Assembly: GCF_027111295.1 (NCBI RefSeq)
Contig: NZ_CP114287.1
Span: 4,836,001 to 4,900,000 of the forward strand
From: Flavobacterium gelatinilyticum
GTDB lineage: Bacteria > Bacteroidota > Bacteroidia > Flavobacteriales > Flavobacteriaceae
Length of the DNA stretch: 64,000 nt
Reading direction: 5' to 3'
Below the pieces are notes generated by a model. The model ran no database searches. It worked only from the letters and a program-made list of their open reading frames with translations, and was not told where the DNA came from. This document shows, in pieces, positions 35,277 to 44,472 of the stretch (its first letter is position 1; the number at the start of each line of letters is the position of its first letter). Both the position numbers and the translations under genes were made by a program.

Positions 35277-35558
35277 ATGAAATTTGTAGCCCGCATATTA
35301 TTATTCATATTTATTGCCTTCTTATCGACCCCAACCATTGTTCAGGCGATTAAGAAAGGGAATAATACGGTAATGTCTTTTAGTATTGCGGAAGAAGAAG
35401 TTCACAAGGAACTTAAAAATGTTGTTCATCCCGTTGTTTTAGAGCATGAGGTTTTACTGCCTGTTTGTGTAGAAAAGAAAACCATTATCTCTGAAAACAT
35501 TGTAAAATTAGATAATATCTCTCCGAGCATATTTGCTCCGCCGCCCAATTTAATATAA
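35277..35558 (+). CDS. Small exported protein of unknown function
   Basis: I use the ATG at 35277 (MKFVARILLFIFIAFLSTP), giving 93 residues; an upstream in-frame start would lie within the promoter. The N-terminus is a signal peptide or anchor (residues 5-24). The rest is short and ends APPPNLI. It precedes the SulP transporter gene by 80 bp on the same strand, so it may be co-transcribed with the bicarbonate/anion module. Family not recognised. Confidence 0.65.
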   Translation: MKFVARILLFIFIAFLSTPTIVQAIKKGNNTVMSFSIAEEEVHKELKNVVHPVVLEHEVLLPVCVEKKTIISENIVKLDNISPSIFAPPPNLI

Positions 35559-35638
35559 TACTTCCGATTGTTTTGAAAGTAACTGTATTTATCTAAATGC
35601 AGTCAGTTCTTTATATATCAATTTTTTAGTATTGTATT

Positions 35639-37285
35639 ATGACAAAAAAAATCAATCTTTTTGCCAACCTTAAGTCTGACTTTGCTTCAGGTTTAGTGGT
35701 TTTTCTGGTTGCTCTTCCATTGTGTTTAGGTATTGCAATGGCTTCTGGAGCGCCGTTATTTTCCGGAATTATTGCGGGTGTTGTGGGTGGTATCGTTATT
35801 GGATATTTAAGCCAGTCGCATATTAGTGTTTCCGGACCTGCAGCTGGTTTAACTGCTATTGTTTTGACTGCTATTACTGATTTTGGCGCTTTTGATGTCT
35901 TTTTATTGTCAGTTTTCATTGCAGGTATTATTCAGTTAGTATTAGGATTTCTAAAAGCCGGAAGTATTTCAAATTATTTCCCTACAAACGTAATCGAAGG
36001 AATGCTGGCGGGTATCGGGATTATTATTATTCTAAAACAAATTCCGCATGCATTTGGTTACGATGCTGATTTTGAAGGCGATCAGGCTTTTATTCAAAAT
36101 GACGGAAGTAACTCATTTTCATTTCTGTTCGATGTTTTAAATCATATTCATTTAGGTGCCGTTGTAGTTTCGTTAATTTCACTTGTAGTATTGATTGCGT
36201 GGGATAAAGTACCTTTTTTAAAACGATTAAAATTGGTGCCTGGAGCTCTTGTGGCTGTTATCCTTGGCGTTGTGCTAAATGAATTTTTTATTTCTACCGG
36301 AAGCTCACTGGCAATTGCAAAAGAACATTTGGTTTCTTTGCCTGTTCCAAAATCTTTTGATGAATTTAAATCAATTCTGGTTGCACCGGACTTTACTGCC
36401 GTTTCAAATCCGCAGGTTTGGGTTGTGGCTGTTACAATTGCCATTGTAGCTTCTATCGAAACGCTTTTATGTATCGAAGCATCAGACAGAATGGATGTTC
36501 AAAAACGATATACAAACACCAATGTCGAGCTTAGAGCTCAGGGGGTTGGGAATATTGTAAGCTCACTTTTAGGCGGTCTGCCAATGACTTCTGTCGTGGT
36601 GCGATCATCTGCCAATAATAATGCAGGGGCAAAATCGAAAATGTCTGCTATTATTCACGGTGTGCTTTTATTAATTAGTGTATTATCTATTCCGACTATT
36701 TTAAATAAAATTCCACTGGCCACATTGGCTACGGTTTTGATTTTGGTTGGATATAAATTAGCAAAACCAGCAACTTTTATGCATTTCTGGGAAAAGGGAA
36801 AATACCAGTTTATCCCTTTCATTGCAACTTTGGTCTTTGTTGTTGCGACAGATTTGCTAAAAGGTGTTGCGTTGGGTATCATTATTAGTATCATTTTTGT
36901 TTTAAGAGGAAATCTTAAAAGAGCCTACAATTTCAAAAAAGAAGAATACGAAGATGGTGATATCATTCATATCGATTTAGCTCAGGAAGTTTCGTTCCTT
37001 AATAAAGCGGCAATAAAGCAGACTTTAAGCGATATTCCTGAAAATTCAAAAGTAATTATTAATGCTCATGACACGGAATATATTGCTCATGATGTTCTGG
37101 ATTTAATTCGGGAGTTTAAAGAAACCCGCGCTGTAGATGAAAACATAAAAGTAAAACTCACGGGTTTTAAAGAGGCTTATGAACTGGAAAATACTCCGGA
37201 TAATGCCAATCATGTTACTATCGAACATTATTATGATGTGGCGAAAAGGGAAGTGGTTCGAAAAGAAGTTATTAGAGAAGAATAA
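35639..37285 (+). CDS. SulP family anion transporter (probable bicarbonate uptake)
   Basis: This 548-residue SLC26/SulP protein has N-terminal LKSDFASGLVVFLVALPLCLGIAMASG and the sulphate-transporter signature region, about 12-14 membrane helices, and a C-terminal STAS-like cytoplasmic domain (IIHIDLAQEVSFLNKAAIKQTL onward, about 440-530). A beta-carbonic anhydrase gene follows after 113 bp. That pairing is typical of SulP proteins that import bicarbonate, so bicarbonate is the favoured substrate, by inference. Confidence 0.88.
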   Translation: MTKKINLFANLKSDFASGLVVFLVALPLCLGIAMASGAPLFSGIIAGVVGGIVIGYLSQSHISVSGPAAGLTAIVLTAITDFGAFDVFLLSVFIAGIIQLVLGFLKAGSISNYFPTNVIEGMLAGIGIIIILKQIPHAFGYDADFEGDQAFIQNDGSNSFSFLFDVLNHIHLGAVVVSLISLVVLIAWDKVPFLKRLKLVPGALVAVILGVVLNEFFISTGSSLAIAKEHLVSLPVPKSFDEFKSILVAPDFTAVSNPQVWVVAVTIAIVASIETLLCIEASDRMDVQKRYTNTNVELRAQGVGNIVSSLLGGLPMTSVVVRSSANNNAGAKSKMSAIIHGVLLLISVLSIPTILNKIPLATLATVLILVGYKLAKPATFMHFWEKGKYQFIPFIATLVFVVATDLLKGVALGIIISIIFVLRGNLKRAYNFKKEEYEDGDIIHIDLAQEVSFLNKAAIKQTLSDIPENSKVIINAHDTEYIAHDVLDLIREFKETRAVDENIKVKLTGFKEAYELENTPDNANHVTIEHYYDVAKREVVRKEVIREE

Positions 37286-37315
37286 TTAAAATAAGACATT
37301 TTTTAGATAAAAGAA

Positions 37316-37364
37316 GTCTCAAAATTTAGGTAACTTTACATTCAAGTTCTTTTTGAGACATTTT
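37316..37364 (+). terminator. Long-loop inverted repeat after the SulP gene
   Basis: GTCTCAAAA (37316-37324) and TTTTGAGAC (37351-37359) pair perfectly around a 26-nt loop, followed by ATTTTT. It may be a partial terminator or attenuator between the transporter and carbonic anhydrase genes. Confidence 0.4.
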
Positions 37365-37398
37365 TAGAATTAGAAATTACCACACAAAAAATAAAAAA

Positions 37399-38034
37399 AT
37401 GAGAAAATTTTATGAGCAGTTATTAGAAAATAATAAAAAGTGGGTTGAAACTTCATTAGCAAAAGATCCTAATTATTTTGCTGATCTGGCAAAAGGACAA
37501 CAGCCGCCATTATTGTGGATTGGATGTTCTGACAGCCGTGTTCCTGCAAACGAAATCGTTGGTGCAAAACCGGGTGAAGTTTTTGTACACAGAAACATTG
37601 CTAATATGGTTGTTCACTCTGATATGAACATGTTAAGCGTTTTGGATTACGCGGTAAATGTTTTAAAAATAAAGCATATAATCGTATGCGGCCATTACGG
37701 ATGTGGTGGTGTAAAAGCAGCAATGGGAAATCAGTCTGTAGGGATTATCGACAACTGGATCCGTCATATTAAAGATGAATACCGTTTACACGATAAATAT
37801 TTAAATTCAATTAAAGATGAAACAGAGCGTTTTAATACCTTTGTTGAAATCAATGCGAAAGAACAAGTTTACAATTTAGCTAAAACATCAATTGTTCAAG
37901 GAGCTTGGAAAAACGGTCAGGACCTTATGCTTCACGGCTGGGTTTACGGATTAAATTCTGGTTTTGTAACCGATTTAAATGTTACCATCAGTTCAAACGC
38001 GGAACTTGATAGTGTTTATCAGTTAGATTTATAA
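37399..38034 (+). CDS. Beta-class carbonic anhydrase
   Basis: This 211-residue protein has the beta-CA zinc site: C43 in IGCSDSRVPA with the D45-R47 dyad, and H99 and C102 in VCGHYGCGGV. It interconverts CO2 and bicarbonate in the cytoplasm. Together with the SulP transporter upstream it would form an import-and-equilibrate module that supplies bicarbonate or CO2 for carboxylation. A strong terminator follows. Confidence 0.95.
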   Translation: MRKFYEQLLENNKKWVETSLAKDPNYFADLAKGQQPPLLWIGCSDSRVPANEIVGAKPGEVFVHRNIANMVVHSDMNMLSVLDYAVNVLKIKHIIVCGHYGCGGVKAAMGNQSVGIIDNWIRHIKDEYRLHDKYLNSIKDETERFNTFVEINAKEQVYNLAKTSIVQGAWKNGQDLMLHGWVYGLNSGFVTDLNVTISSNAELDSVYQLDL

Positions 38035-38037
38035 TAG

Positions 38038-38070
38038 AAAAAAATCGCCCTCAAAAAGGGCGATTTTTTT
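38038..38070 (+). terminator. Terminator of the carbonic anhydrase gene
   Basis: AAAATCGCCC and GGGCGATTTT form a perfect stem around a TCAAAAA loop, followed by a T-run, just after the stop at 38034. Confidence 0.88.
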
Positions 38071-38084
38071 TATTCGTTTTTCGT

Positions 38085-38780
38085 TTACAAATAATAACGT
38101 GAATTATTTATGCATCCAGAATACCAGTCATCCAGAATATCGTGATAATAATTACTTAGATAATTAATATTTATTTCATACGATTTATCAGTATCTGAAT
38201 AGTAAATACGGACATTGTTGTTGTCAATTTTAAATCTAGTAACATAATTATTCTTAATTGAATTTTTTAAAGGTAGTATCTTGATTTTTAGACTATCATA
38301 GTATTTTATTATTTTTTTCTCACTTGTTAAATCTGGTATTTCTTTTTGGAAATGATTTTGGTTATAAACTTTTATAAATTTATAAAACAATTTGCCGTCT
38401 CGAAATAAATATGTTATTATTCTGTTGTTTAAATCGTTTTGAAGATAATTAATATTTTTTCTCTTCTTAATAGAATCTTCTCGATAAAAATGTCCTAATT
38501 GGGTAGGGTATATTTCTCCTTGATCGTTTTTTTCGGGTTTTACGTTTGTAAACATGTCGTATCTAACGATATATTTAATAGTGTCATTGATTTTGTCTTC
38601 ATCATCAATGGTATCTGTATATGAATATTTATAGAAGCCGTTTTCTTCTAATGCTTCTTTTGTAATAGGATTAATCAAATAATGATTAATCCTTTCTTGT
38701 TTTTTGCAAGAAGGAGCTAATATTAATAATATCAAACTGACAATTATACTTTTATTTATTAATTTGTATTTATTCCCCAT
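38085..38780 (-). CDS. Orphan lipoprotein, AT-rich gene
   Basis: This 231-residue protein has a lipoprotein signal peptide (SIIVSLILLILAPSC). The remainder is Tyr/Asn/Lys/Ile-rich with no recognisable domain. Its start overlaps the upstream gene by 22 nt, so translation is coupled. Base composition is visibly more AT-rich than the neighbours, which hints at recent acquisition. One possibility is the immunity or partner protein of the upstream product, but nothing in the sequence proves it. Confidence 0.65.
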   Translation of the reverse strand: MGNKYKLINKSIIVSLILLILAPSCKKQERINHYLINPITKEALEENGFYKYSYTDTIDDEDKINDTIKYIVRYDMFTNVKPEKNDQGEIYPTQLGHFYREDSIKKRKNINYLQNDLNNRIITYLFRDGKLFYKFIKVYNQNHFQKEIPDLTSEKKIIKYYDSLKIKILPLKNSIKNNYVTRFKIDNNNVRIYYSDTDKSYEININYLSNYYHDILDDWYSGCINNSRYYL

Positions 38781-39655
38781 TCTTTTAATTCATTTAAAGT
38801 ATCTCTTTTTAAAGTTTTTTTATCTTTTAATCTCTGAGGAGATACATAGCCATTTGAATTATCTCTTTCATATTTTTGATACATTGTTTGCTCGTCAAGA
38901 TAAACAGGTCCATTTACAGGGTATGTATATTCTGCAAGACTAAAACGAGGCTCTGCGCTTAGGGCAAATCCTAAAATTTTTATTGCAGTATCAGCAATTA
39001 CTGGGGCTTTTCCAGGTACAAAACCTACTGTAGCTGTTGTAATTCCCAAAAGACTTAATTTGTTATTTAACTCATCACGGTTCTCAGAAACTTTTAAATA
39101 TGTATAGTTGACATAAGTTCTGCGATTGCAGATAGAAGCTTGTATAATATATTCATGAAACTTTTTTAATAAATATATTTTTCCATTTCTAAAAGTAATC
39201 TGCTTGTTTTTTATTATCAGATTATGAAGTTCTTTCTTATCGACACATCTTTCTATTTCCTTACTTATTTTGGATTTTGAATCTAAAATGTGTTTTCCAT
39301 TACTGTAAATTAATTTAAATTCAGTATTTATTTTTTCTCCTTTTATTATTCGTCCTTTATTATCCATATAAATAGTCAAGGCACTCAAATAACAATTTCT
39401 AGGAGTTTTTGACTGATATTCTCCTTTTTCAACAGGATCAGTATAACATTTATTTAATTCTAAAGATGTTAATGCAGTTATGCAATGAAATAATCCATTT
39501 ATTTTCATTGATATACTTTGTGTGTAATATGATCTGTACAAATCTCTATACTGATATTCTTCCCAAGGTTCAGGTACAATATCTGGTTCATAATCACCAA
39601 AACTAATTGATACTCCCATTTTTATATTTTTACAGTTTAAGTAAAAATATTTCAT
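38759..39655 (-). CDS. Orphan protein of unknown function, AT-rich gene
   Basis: The 298-residue frame could start at 39655 or, more plausibly, at the ATG at 39619 (MGVSISFGDYEPDIVPEPWEEY). I see no signal peptide. Residues about 210-240 form a Gly/Ala-rich hydrophobic stretch (LLGITTATVGFVPGKAPVIADTA), followed by a polar C-terminal tail with many Lys and Asp. It is coupled to the lipoprotein gene downstream. Layout and composition recall small effector/immunity or phage-remnant pairs, but I do not recognise the family. Confidence 0.6.
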   Translation of the reverse strand: MKYFYLNCKNIKMGVSISFGDYEPDIVPEPWEEYQYRDLYRSYYTQSISMKINGLFHCITALTSLELNKCYTDPVEKGEYQSKTPRNCYLSALTIYMDNKGRIIKGEKINTEFKLIYSNGKHILDSKSKISKEIERCVDKKELHNLIIKNKQITFRNGKIYLLKKFHEYIIQASICNRRTYVNYTYLKVSENRDELNNKLSLLGITTATVGFVPGKAPVIADTAIKILGFALSAEPRFSLAEYTYPVNGPVYLDEQTMYQKYERDNSNGYVSPQRLKDKKTLKRDTLNELKEWGINTN

Positions 39656-39711
39656 ATGAATGAAATTAAGGGGAAATTAAAGGTGAAAAAGTATTAAAAT
39701 AAGACGTAATT

Positions 39712-40914
39712 TTATTCGTTTTCGTCAAGATTTTCATTAAATGCTGACGGTAACATTGTTGGGATAAATTTTATCAGGATTGGAAGTAATAAACTACCGC
39801 CCGGAAGTAAAAAAATAGTCAGCGACGGAATTGTTTTACAAATGTCCAAAAGCTGTTTTTTTACTTTTTTCTTTTCTTTTGCATCGAGATCCCTTGTAGT
39901 GGAGTAGGCCAGTAAAACCATCAATTCCTTACTCTGAACGATTTCCTTAATTAACCTGTTTTTGTTTCTGATGATCAGTTTTACCACACTGTGTGTCATC
40001 TGATCGTAAAAATGTTTAACAGGATTTGAGTAATTAAAGTACGGAATTTTCTTTTTATGAGTTGTGATAAAAGTATGTGTTGTATCGATACTTTTGGCAA
40101 CAAAATCATCAGAAACCCCCATTGTAGAGCCTAAAGAATATAAAAAATACGATTCTTCGTTTTCAACCACACCGTCACTCCACAGTGCCATTCCGGCCAT
40201 ATCAATCAAATAATACTGCTCCAGTTTGTTTTTGAAATAATCAAGATTTAAGGTTTCCAGAGTTTCAACCGTAACTTTCGAGAATTTTGAATAGCGGATT
40301 GAAGCTTCAAAAAGTTTAATCAGTAAATCATCGTGCTGTGATTTAGAGGTTTTGGTTTTTAAAGCCAGACCAACAATTCCTAAAACAGTTTCTTCAATAC
40401 GTTTTAAATATTTTTCGGGAATTTCACCATGTTCGAGGTATTGCCTAAAAGCCAGAACATCAATAAACAGAAGAGCATTGGTTACCAAATGCGAAAAGTT
40501 TTTGCTGATGATACTGTCGTTTGTCTGTACCCTTTGATCTATTATAGTTTCTAATGAAAGTGAAGGACTGTCTTTTGGAAGAAGCATCTTAAACAAATTG
40601 AAACCTTCCGGATTCATCTGCTTGTAGAATTTTAAAACTTCGGTTATAAAATTATTGGGTTCAGAACTTCTTTTCTCTAAACAAAAAACATTATAAAGTG
40701 TATTTAATAAAGCTGTTTTTGAGATTTCGGTTTTAAACCATCCTTTAATTTCAATTGGAATTTGAGAATCGATTGCAATAATATGTCCATAAATGAACCC
40801 CGTTTCTCTCACTTTATAGTAAAACGAATCGGTAGTTTCAAAAGGAATTGCTTCTGAAAACTTCTGTTCACTAAAAAATTTATCGATCCAGCCTGGTGCT
40901 GATGGGTTAATCAT
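39712..40914 (-). CDS. LETM1-related protein
   Basis: This 400-residue protein has a C-terminal LETM1-like motif (IFLLPGGSLLLPILIKFIPTMLPSAF). In mitochondrial LETM1 the corresponding segment follows the membrane helix and binds ribosomes. The N-terminal 350 residues are helical and include ALWSDGVVENEESYFLYSLGSTMGVSDDFV, a TerB-like acidic helical stretch. Flavobacterial homologues are often named LETM1-related biofilm-associated protein. The function is unproven. A -7 box (TAGCTTTG on the minus strand, 40934-40941) precedes it. Confidence 0.8.
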   Translation of the reverse strand: MINPSAPGWIDKFFSEQKFSEAIPFETTDSFYYKVRETGFIYGHIIAIDSQIPIEIKGWFKTEISKTALLNTLYNVFCLEKRSSEPNNFITEVLKFYKQMNPEGFNLFKMLLPKDSPSLSLETIIDQRVQTNDSIISKNFSHLVTNALLFIDVLAFRQYLEHGEIPEKYLKRIEETVLGIVGLALKTKTSKSQHDDLLIKLFEASIRYSKFSKVTVETLETLNLDYFKNKLEQYYLIDMAGMALWSDGVVENEESYFLYSLGSTMGVSDDFVAKSIDTTHTFITTHKKKIPYFNYSNPVKHFYDQMTHSVVKLIIRNKNRLIKEIVQSKELMVLLAYSTTRDLDAKEKKKVKKQLLDICKTIPSLTIFLLPGGSLLLPILIKFIPTMLPSAFNENLDENE

Positions 40915-40971
40915 TGCATTATATTTATAACTGCAAAGCTATATTTTTTTCTTGTTTCAGGAGGTATTAAA

Positions 40972-41010
40972 ATAAAATAACCACTAGATTTTGTGAAAAA
41001 TAGTGGTTAT
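40972..41010 (-). terminator. Terminator of the Cu/Zn SOD gene
   Basis: ATAACCACTA (40977-40986) and TAGTGGTTAT (41001-41010) pair perfectly. On the minus strand a T-rich run follows. It lies 14 bp after the SOD stop. Confidence 0.78.
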
Positions 41011-41023
41011 CGTAATTTTTTAC

Positions 41024-41551
41024 TTATTTAATGATTCCGGCACATGCAACTCTTCCGCCGGCATCTCCGGTTGGCTGGGTTGTAAAATCATCTTTTCCTT
41101 TATGTACGATTAAACCTTTCCCAATTACGTTTTTGGTTTCATCCTCACATCCTACACACCATTCATCTGTTGTAAAAGTAATTGTTCCGTTACCGCTTGC
41201 ATCAGCTGTAAAGTTTCCAATATCGCCTTTGTGATATTCTCCAACTCCCCATTTTCCATGTTTTTTGAAAGTAGGGTTCCAGTGTCCGCCAGCTGAACTT
41301 CCGTCTGCCGACGTACAATCTGCTTTTTCGTGAATGTGGATAGCGTGAACTCCCGGTTCTAAACCGCTTATTTTTGCAGTAAACGTAACTTTACCGTTTT
41401 TTTCGGTAAAAGTGGCAGTTCCGGCAACATTACTGCTGCTTTTTGGTTCTAAAGCTACCGTTAAAGTTTTAGCATCATTTGACTTTGTATTTGTCTTACA
41501 GCCAACTATTAATGCTGTAATTATAGCGAAAGATACGATCAGTTTTTTCAT
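41024..41551 (-). CDS. Cu/Zn superoxide dismutase family lipoprotein
   Basis: I take the ATG at 41551 (MKKLIVSFAIITALIVGCK), which gives a clean lipoprotein signal; the longer frame adds 14 unlikely residues. The mature part has the Cu ligands in VHAIHIHEKADC, the zinc-loop segment GGHWNPTFKKHG and GDIGNFTAD, then LIVHKGKDDF and the C-terminal GRVACAGII cysteine. It dismutates superoxide outside the cytoplasm. It faces the META gene divergently. Confidence 0.93.
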   Translation of the reverse strand: MKKLIVSFAIITALIVGCKTNTKSNDAKTLTVALEPKSSSNVAGTATFTEKNGKVTFTAKISGLEPGVHAIHIHEKADCTSADGSSAGGHWNPTFKKHGKWGVGEYHKGDIGNFTADASGNGTITFTTDEWCVGCEDETKNVIGKGLIVHKGKDDFTTQPTGDAGGRVACAGIIK

Positions 41552-41764
41552 TTTATATGGGCATTTAGATTTAAGATTAAGTAAATTTAACATAAAATAA
41601 CGGAATTGATTAACTCTAAAAGTTAAAAAAAAGTCAAACTATACTTCGTAATTTAATATCGATTGAGCTCAAAACCGAAAAATATTGCTTAAATTCGTGT
41701 AACTTTAGTGAGTAATTTCTTAAAATACCACTTTTTAAATCACTCACATTTAATTCTAAACGTT

Positions 41765-42199
41765 ATGATGAAAAAGATTTTAATGTTCGTTATTTTTACT
41801 TCGGTACTGGTTTCATGCAATTGTGCTAAAAATAAAAAAGGAGATGCCGTTTCGAATCTTGAAGGCAGCTGGATTCTTACCTATATAACAGAACCACGAA
41901 TTACTTTTGATGGTCTTTATCCAAATAAAAAACCAAGCATACATTTTGACTTAAAAGAGAACGGGGTTTCCGGAAATAACAGTTGTAATTCTTACAGTGG
42001 AAAAATGGTTTTAGACGGAAATAAAATTGATTTGACAGCGCCCATGATTTCTACCAAAATGATGTGTATGGACGGGCAAGGTGAGTCTGTTTATATGGGT
42101 ACGCTTCAAAAAGTAACTTCATACGAAATAACAGATGGAGGCAAAACTCTGAATTTTATTTCGGATGGCATTACTACGATGAAATTTACCAAAAAATAA
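41765..42199 (+). CDS. META domain (HslJ-like) lipoprotein
   Basis: Using the ATG at 41765 (MMKKILMFVIFTSVLVSC), the protein has 144 residues and a lipobox. The META/HslJ pattern is seen in GSWILTYI, GVSGNNSCNSYSGKMVLDG and STKMMCMDGQGESVYMGTLQKVTSYEI. Such proteins are linked to heat shock, novobiocin resistance or envelope homeostasis; the mechanism is unknown. A DUF4251 gene follows after 7 bp, so the two are co-transcribed. Confidence 0.85.
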   Translation: MMKKILMFVIFTSVLVSCNCAKNKKGDAVSNLEGSWILTYITEPRITFDGLYPNKKPSIHFDLKENGVSGNNSCNSYSGKMVLDGNKIDLTAPMISTKMMCMDGQGESVYMGTLQKVTSYEITDGGKTLNFISDGITTMKFTKK

Positions 42200-42206
42200 A
42201 ACGAAA

Positions 42207-42731
42207 ATGAAAACCGGGTTATATATTTTTATGCTTCTGAGCTTTTTAAATTTTTCTGTTTATGGACAGGAAAAGACAAAAAAAGAGCTGAAAGCTGAAA
42301 GAGAACTGAAAAAGCAAAAAGAAATCGAAGCGTTGATCGATGGTAAAAATTTTGTTTTTGAAGCTCAGAAAGTGACACCGCAGGGAGGAAGGCTCATAAA
42401 TCTAGATTATAGAACTTATTTCCTGAAGTTTAATACCGAAAATACAACCTGTGATCTTCCTTTTTTTGGACGCGGCTATAATATTGGATATGGAAGTGAC
42501 GGGGGTATTAAATTTGAAGGAAAACCCGAAAATATAAAAATAGAAAAGGAAAAAAGAAAATACACTCTCAGAACTACCGTAAAAGGGAAAGATGATGTTT
42601 ATGATTTGATGTTTACCATCTTTTTTGACGGAGGTGCTTCTCTTTCGGTAAATAGTAATAACAGGGCTGCGATTTTTTATGACGGAGAAATAAGTGCGCC
42701 AAAAACAGATAACAAGACAGATAAAAAGTAG
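42207..42731 (+). CDS. DUF4251 domain exported protein
   Basis: This 174-residue protein has a signal peptide (YIFMLLSFLNFSVYGQ). A charged linker (KKELKAERELKKQKEIEALI) leads into the DUF4251 beta-rich domain with FVFEAQKVTPQGGRLINLDYRTYFLKFN and LPFFGRGYNIGYGSDGGIKFEG, the conserved core. It starts 7 bp after the META gene and precedes another small exported protein, so it belongs to a group of secreted envelope proteins of unknown function. Confidence 0.85.
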   Translation: MKTGLYIFMLLSFLNFSVYGQEKTKKELKAERELKKQKEIEALIDGKNFVFEAQKVTPQGGRLINLDYRTYFLKFNTENTTCDLPFFGRGYNIGYGSDGGIKFEGKPENIKIEKEKRKYTLRTTVKGKDDVYDLMFTIFFDGGASLSVNSNNRAAIFYDGEISAPKTDNKTDKK

Positions 42732-42828
42732 AGATTGATTTAAGTTTGATGAAATCTGTCCGGAATAGTTTAGCAAGTTAACAATCAGAATGCATAATTA
42801 TTTAGAAACACATTTAAAAATCAAAACT

Positions 42829-43314
42829 ATGAAGAAAGTATGTCTTATTTTTATTATGGCTCTTGCCTCGTTTTCATCTTATGCACAATCTACATTTAAA
42901 GAAGATGTGGATGTTTTACAAAGTGTTTACGGAAAAACTAAAAGTGATTTGGTAAAACAGTACATGAATCTTTCTGATTCGCAATCTGCCGCTTTTACCA
43001 AAGTTTTCGATAATTACGAAACCGAACGAAAAGCACTCGGACAAACCAAATTTAAACTGATAAATGATTACGCGGCCAATTATGAAACCCTTACAGATGC
43101 TAAGGCAGACGAACTGGCCAAAGGAACTTTAAAAAATCATATTGATTACGAAAAACTCTATTCTAAAACATATAATCAGGCAAAAAAAGCGATCGGAGCG
43201 ATTAATGCTGCTAAATTTATTCAATTAGAAGTGTATCTGCAGACAATTATCAGATCTGAAATTTTAGAGTCGATTCCGTTTATTGGAGAACTGGATAAGA
43301 GTAAAATTCAGTAA
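42829..43314 (+). CDS. Exported helical protein, Spy/CpxP-like in character
   Basis: With the ATG at 42829 (MKKVCLIFIMALASFSSYAQ) the protein has 161 residues and a clear signal peptide; the longer frame lacks one. The mature part is alpha-helical, with MNLSDSQSAAFTKVFDNYETERKALG resembling the LTxxQ helices of Spy-like chaperones. It ends at a strong terminator (43333-43365). The specific family is uncertain. Confidence 0.7.
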   Translation: MKKVCLIFIMALASFSSYAQSTFKEDVDVLQSVYGKTKSDLVKQYMNLSDSQSAAFTKVFDNYETERKALGQTKFKLINDYAANYETLTDAKADELAKGTLKNHIDYEKLYSKTYNQAKKAIGAINAAKFIQLEVYLQTIIRSEILESIPFIGELDKSKIQ

Positions 43315-43332
43315 TGATAGCATTATCGAATA

Positions 43333-43365
43333 AAAAACGGCAGTTACTAAATAACTGCCGTTTTT
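43333..43365. terminator. Bidirectional terminator
   Basis: AAAAACGGCAGTTA and TAACTGCCGTTTTT form a 14-bp perfect stem around CTAAA between the Spy-like gene and the convergent chitinase gene. Confidence 0.88.
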
Positions 43366-43377
43366 GTTTTTATAGAT

Positions 43378-44472
43378 TTATTTAGCTGATTTTACTTCGT
43401 AAATCGCATTTACCATTCCGTTTTTCGGACTGTCTAATGTCAGTTCCCAGAACATAATTCCGCCTAATTTCTTAGCTTTTACATATTCTGTTTTTGCTTT
43501 TACAGATTTAATATCATCAGATGTTGCAAATGTTTTGTTTTTGGCATTGTACCAATATGGTGCTTTGGCTTTGTCATCCCAAAAATATTTCCAGCCGTTT
43601 GCTTCTGTGTACGTTTTAGCATAATCTTTATAATTTACACCCTCTACATGTTTTCCGGCCTGATATAATCCGTTGTTAATATCTTCAACATTAATCCAGG
43701 TTCTGGTATAGAATGCAGCACCAATTACCAGTTTTTCAGCAGGAACACCTTGTTTTAGTAAAAAAGTAACCGCTCTGTCTGTAGATTCTTCGTTTGGACT
43801 TGTACTGTATAAGGGTGTATGATGCCCTGTAACCTGAGAATATCCGTTTACTAAATCGTAACTCATAATATTAATGCGGTTTACCAATGGCGTCACAGCC
43901 TGCCAGTCTATAGATTCATCCAGATATTTTTGAAAACCTCCGGCAGCAAAACTCAATTCGTATTTTTTACCTAAAGTTGAACGTAAAATCTTGATAAGTT
44001 CTGTAAAGTTAGGTTTGTCAACTGTCTGATATAAATGTCCCGGAAGACCTTCGATTGCAGGATATTCCCAATCTAAATCTAACCCGTCTACTTTAAAATA
44101 ATCGCTGACTTCTTTTACCGATTTTGCAAATTTTAATCTGCCTTCGGCTGTAGAAAATGCTTCTGAACACGGTTCGCAGCCTCCCCATCCGCCAAGAGAA
44201 AGAACGATCTTTAATTGCGGATTTTTAGATTTTAAAGAAACCAAATGTTTAATAGTAACCGAGTCTTTAGCAGAATCAACACTTAATTTGCCATCTTTTA
44301 AATGACAGAAACTAAAGATAATCTGATTTAATTTATTGATTTCGTATTCGTCAATAAGTTTAGAATCGCCCGTGTAATAGGCGATGATATCCATTTTTTT
44401 ATTTTTTTGTGCGAAAGTATTACTTAGACCAAAGCACGCTAAAAACAATGCAATTAGGGTTGTTTGTTTCAT
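43378..44472 (-). CDS. Glycoside hydrolase family 18 (chitinase-like)
   Basis: This 364-residue protein has a signal peptide (LIALFLACFGLSNTFAQ). The GH18 catalytic motif is VDGLDLDWEYP (DxxDxDxE with E136 as the acid). SLGGWGGCEPCSEAF is the substrate-binding strand, MSYDLVNGY the conserved MxYD segment, and GGIMFWELTLD the final barrel strand. It should cleave chitin or other GlcNAc beta-1,4 glycans outside the cytoplasm. No chitin-binding or T9SS sorting domain is present. No other chitin-utilisation genes are adjacent. Confidence 0.93.
   Translation of the reverse strand: MKQTTLIALFLACFGLSNTFAQKNKKMDIIAYYTGDSKLIDEYEINKLNQIIFSFCHLKDGKLSVDSAKDSVTIKHLVSLKSKNPQLKIVLSLGGWGGCEPCSEAFSTAEGRLKFAKSVKEVSDYFKVDGLDLDWEYPAIEGLPGHLYQTVDKPNFTELIKILRSTLGKKYELSFAAGGFQKYLDESIDWQAVTPLVNRINIMSYDLVNGYSQVTGHHTPLYSTSPNEESTDRAVTFLLKQGVPAEKLVIGAAFYTRTWINVEDINNGLYQAGKHVEGVNYKDYAKTYTEANGWKYFWDDKAKAPYWYNAKNKTFATSDDIKSVKAKTEYVKAKKLGGIMFWELTLDSPKNGMVNAIYEVKSAK

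Noticed and set aside
37316-37364. Riboswitch upstream of carbonic anhydrase
   Set aside because: Only a simple 9-bp inverted repeat with an AT-rich loop is seen; no known aptamer pattern.
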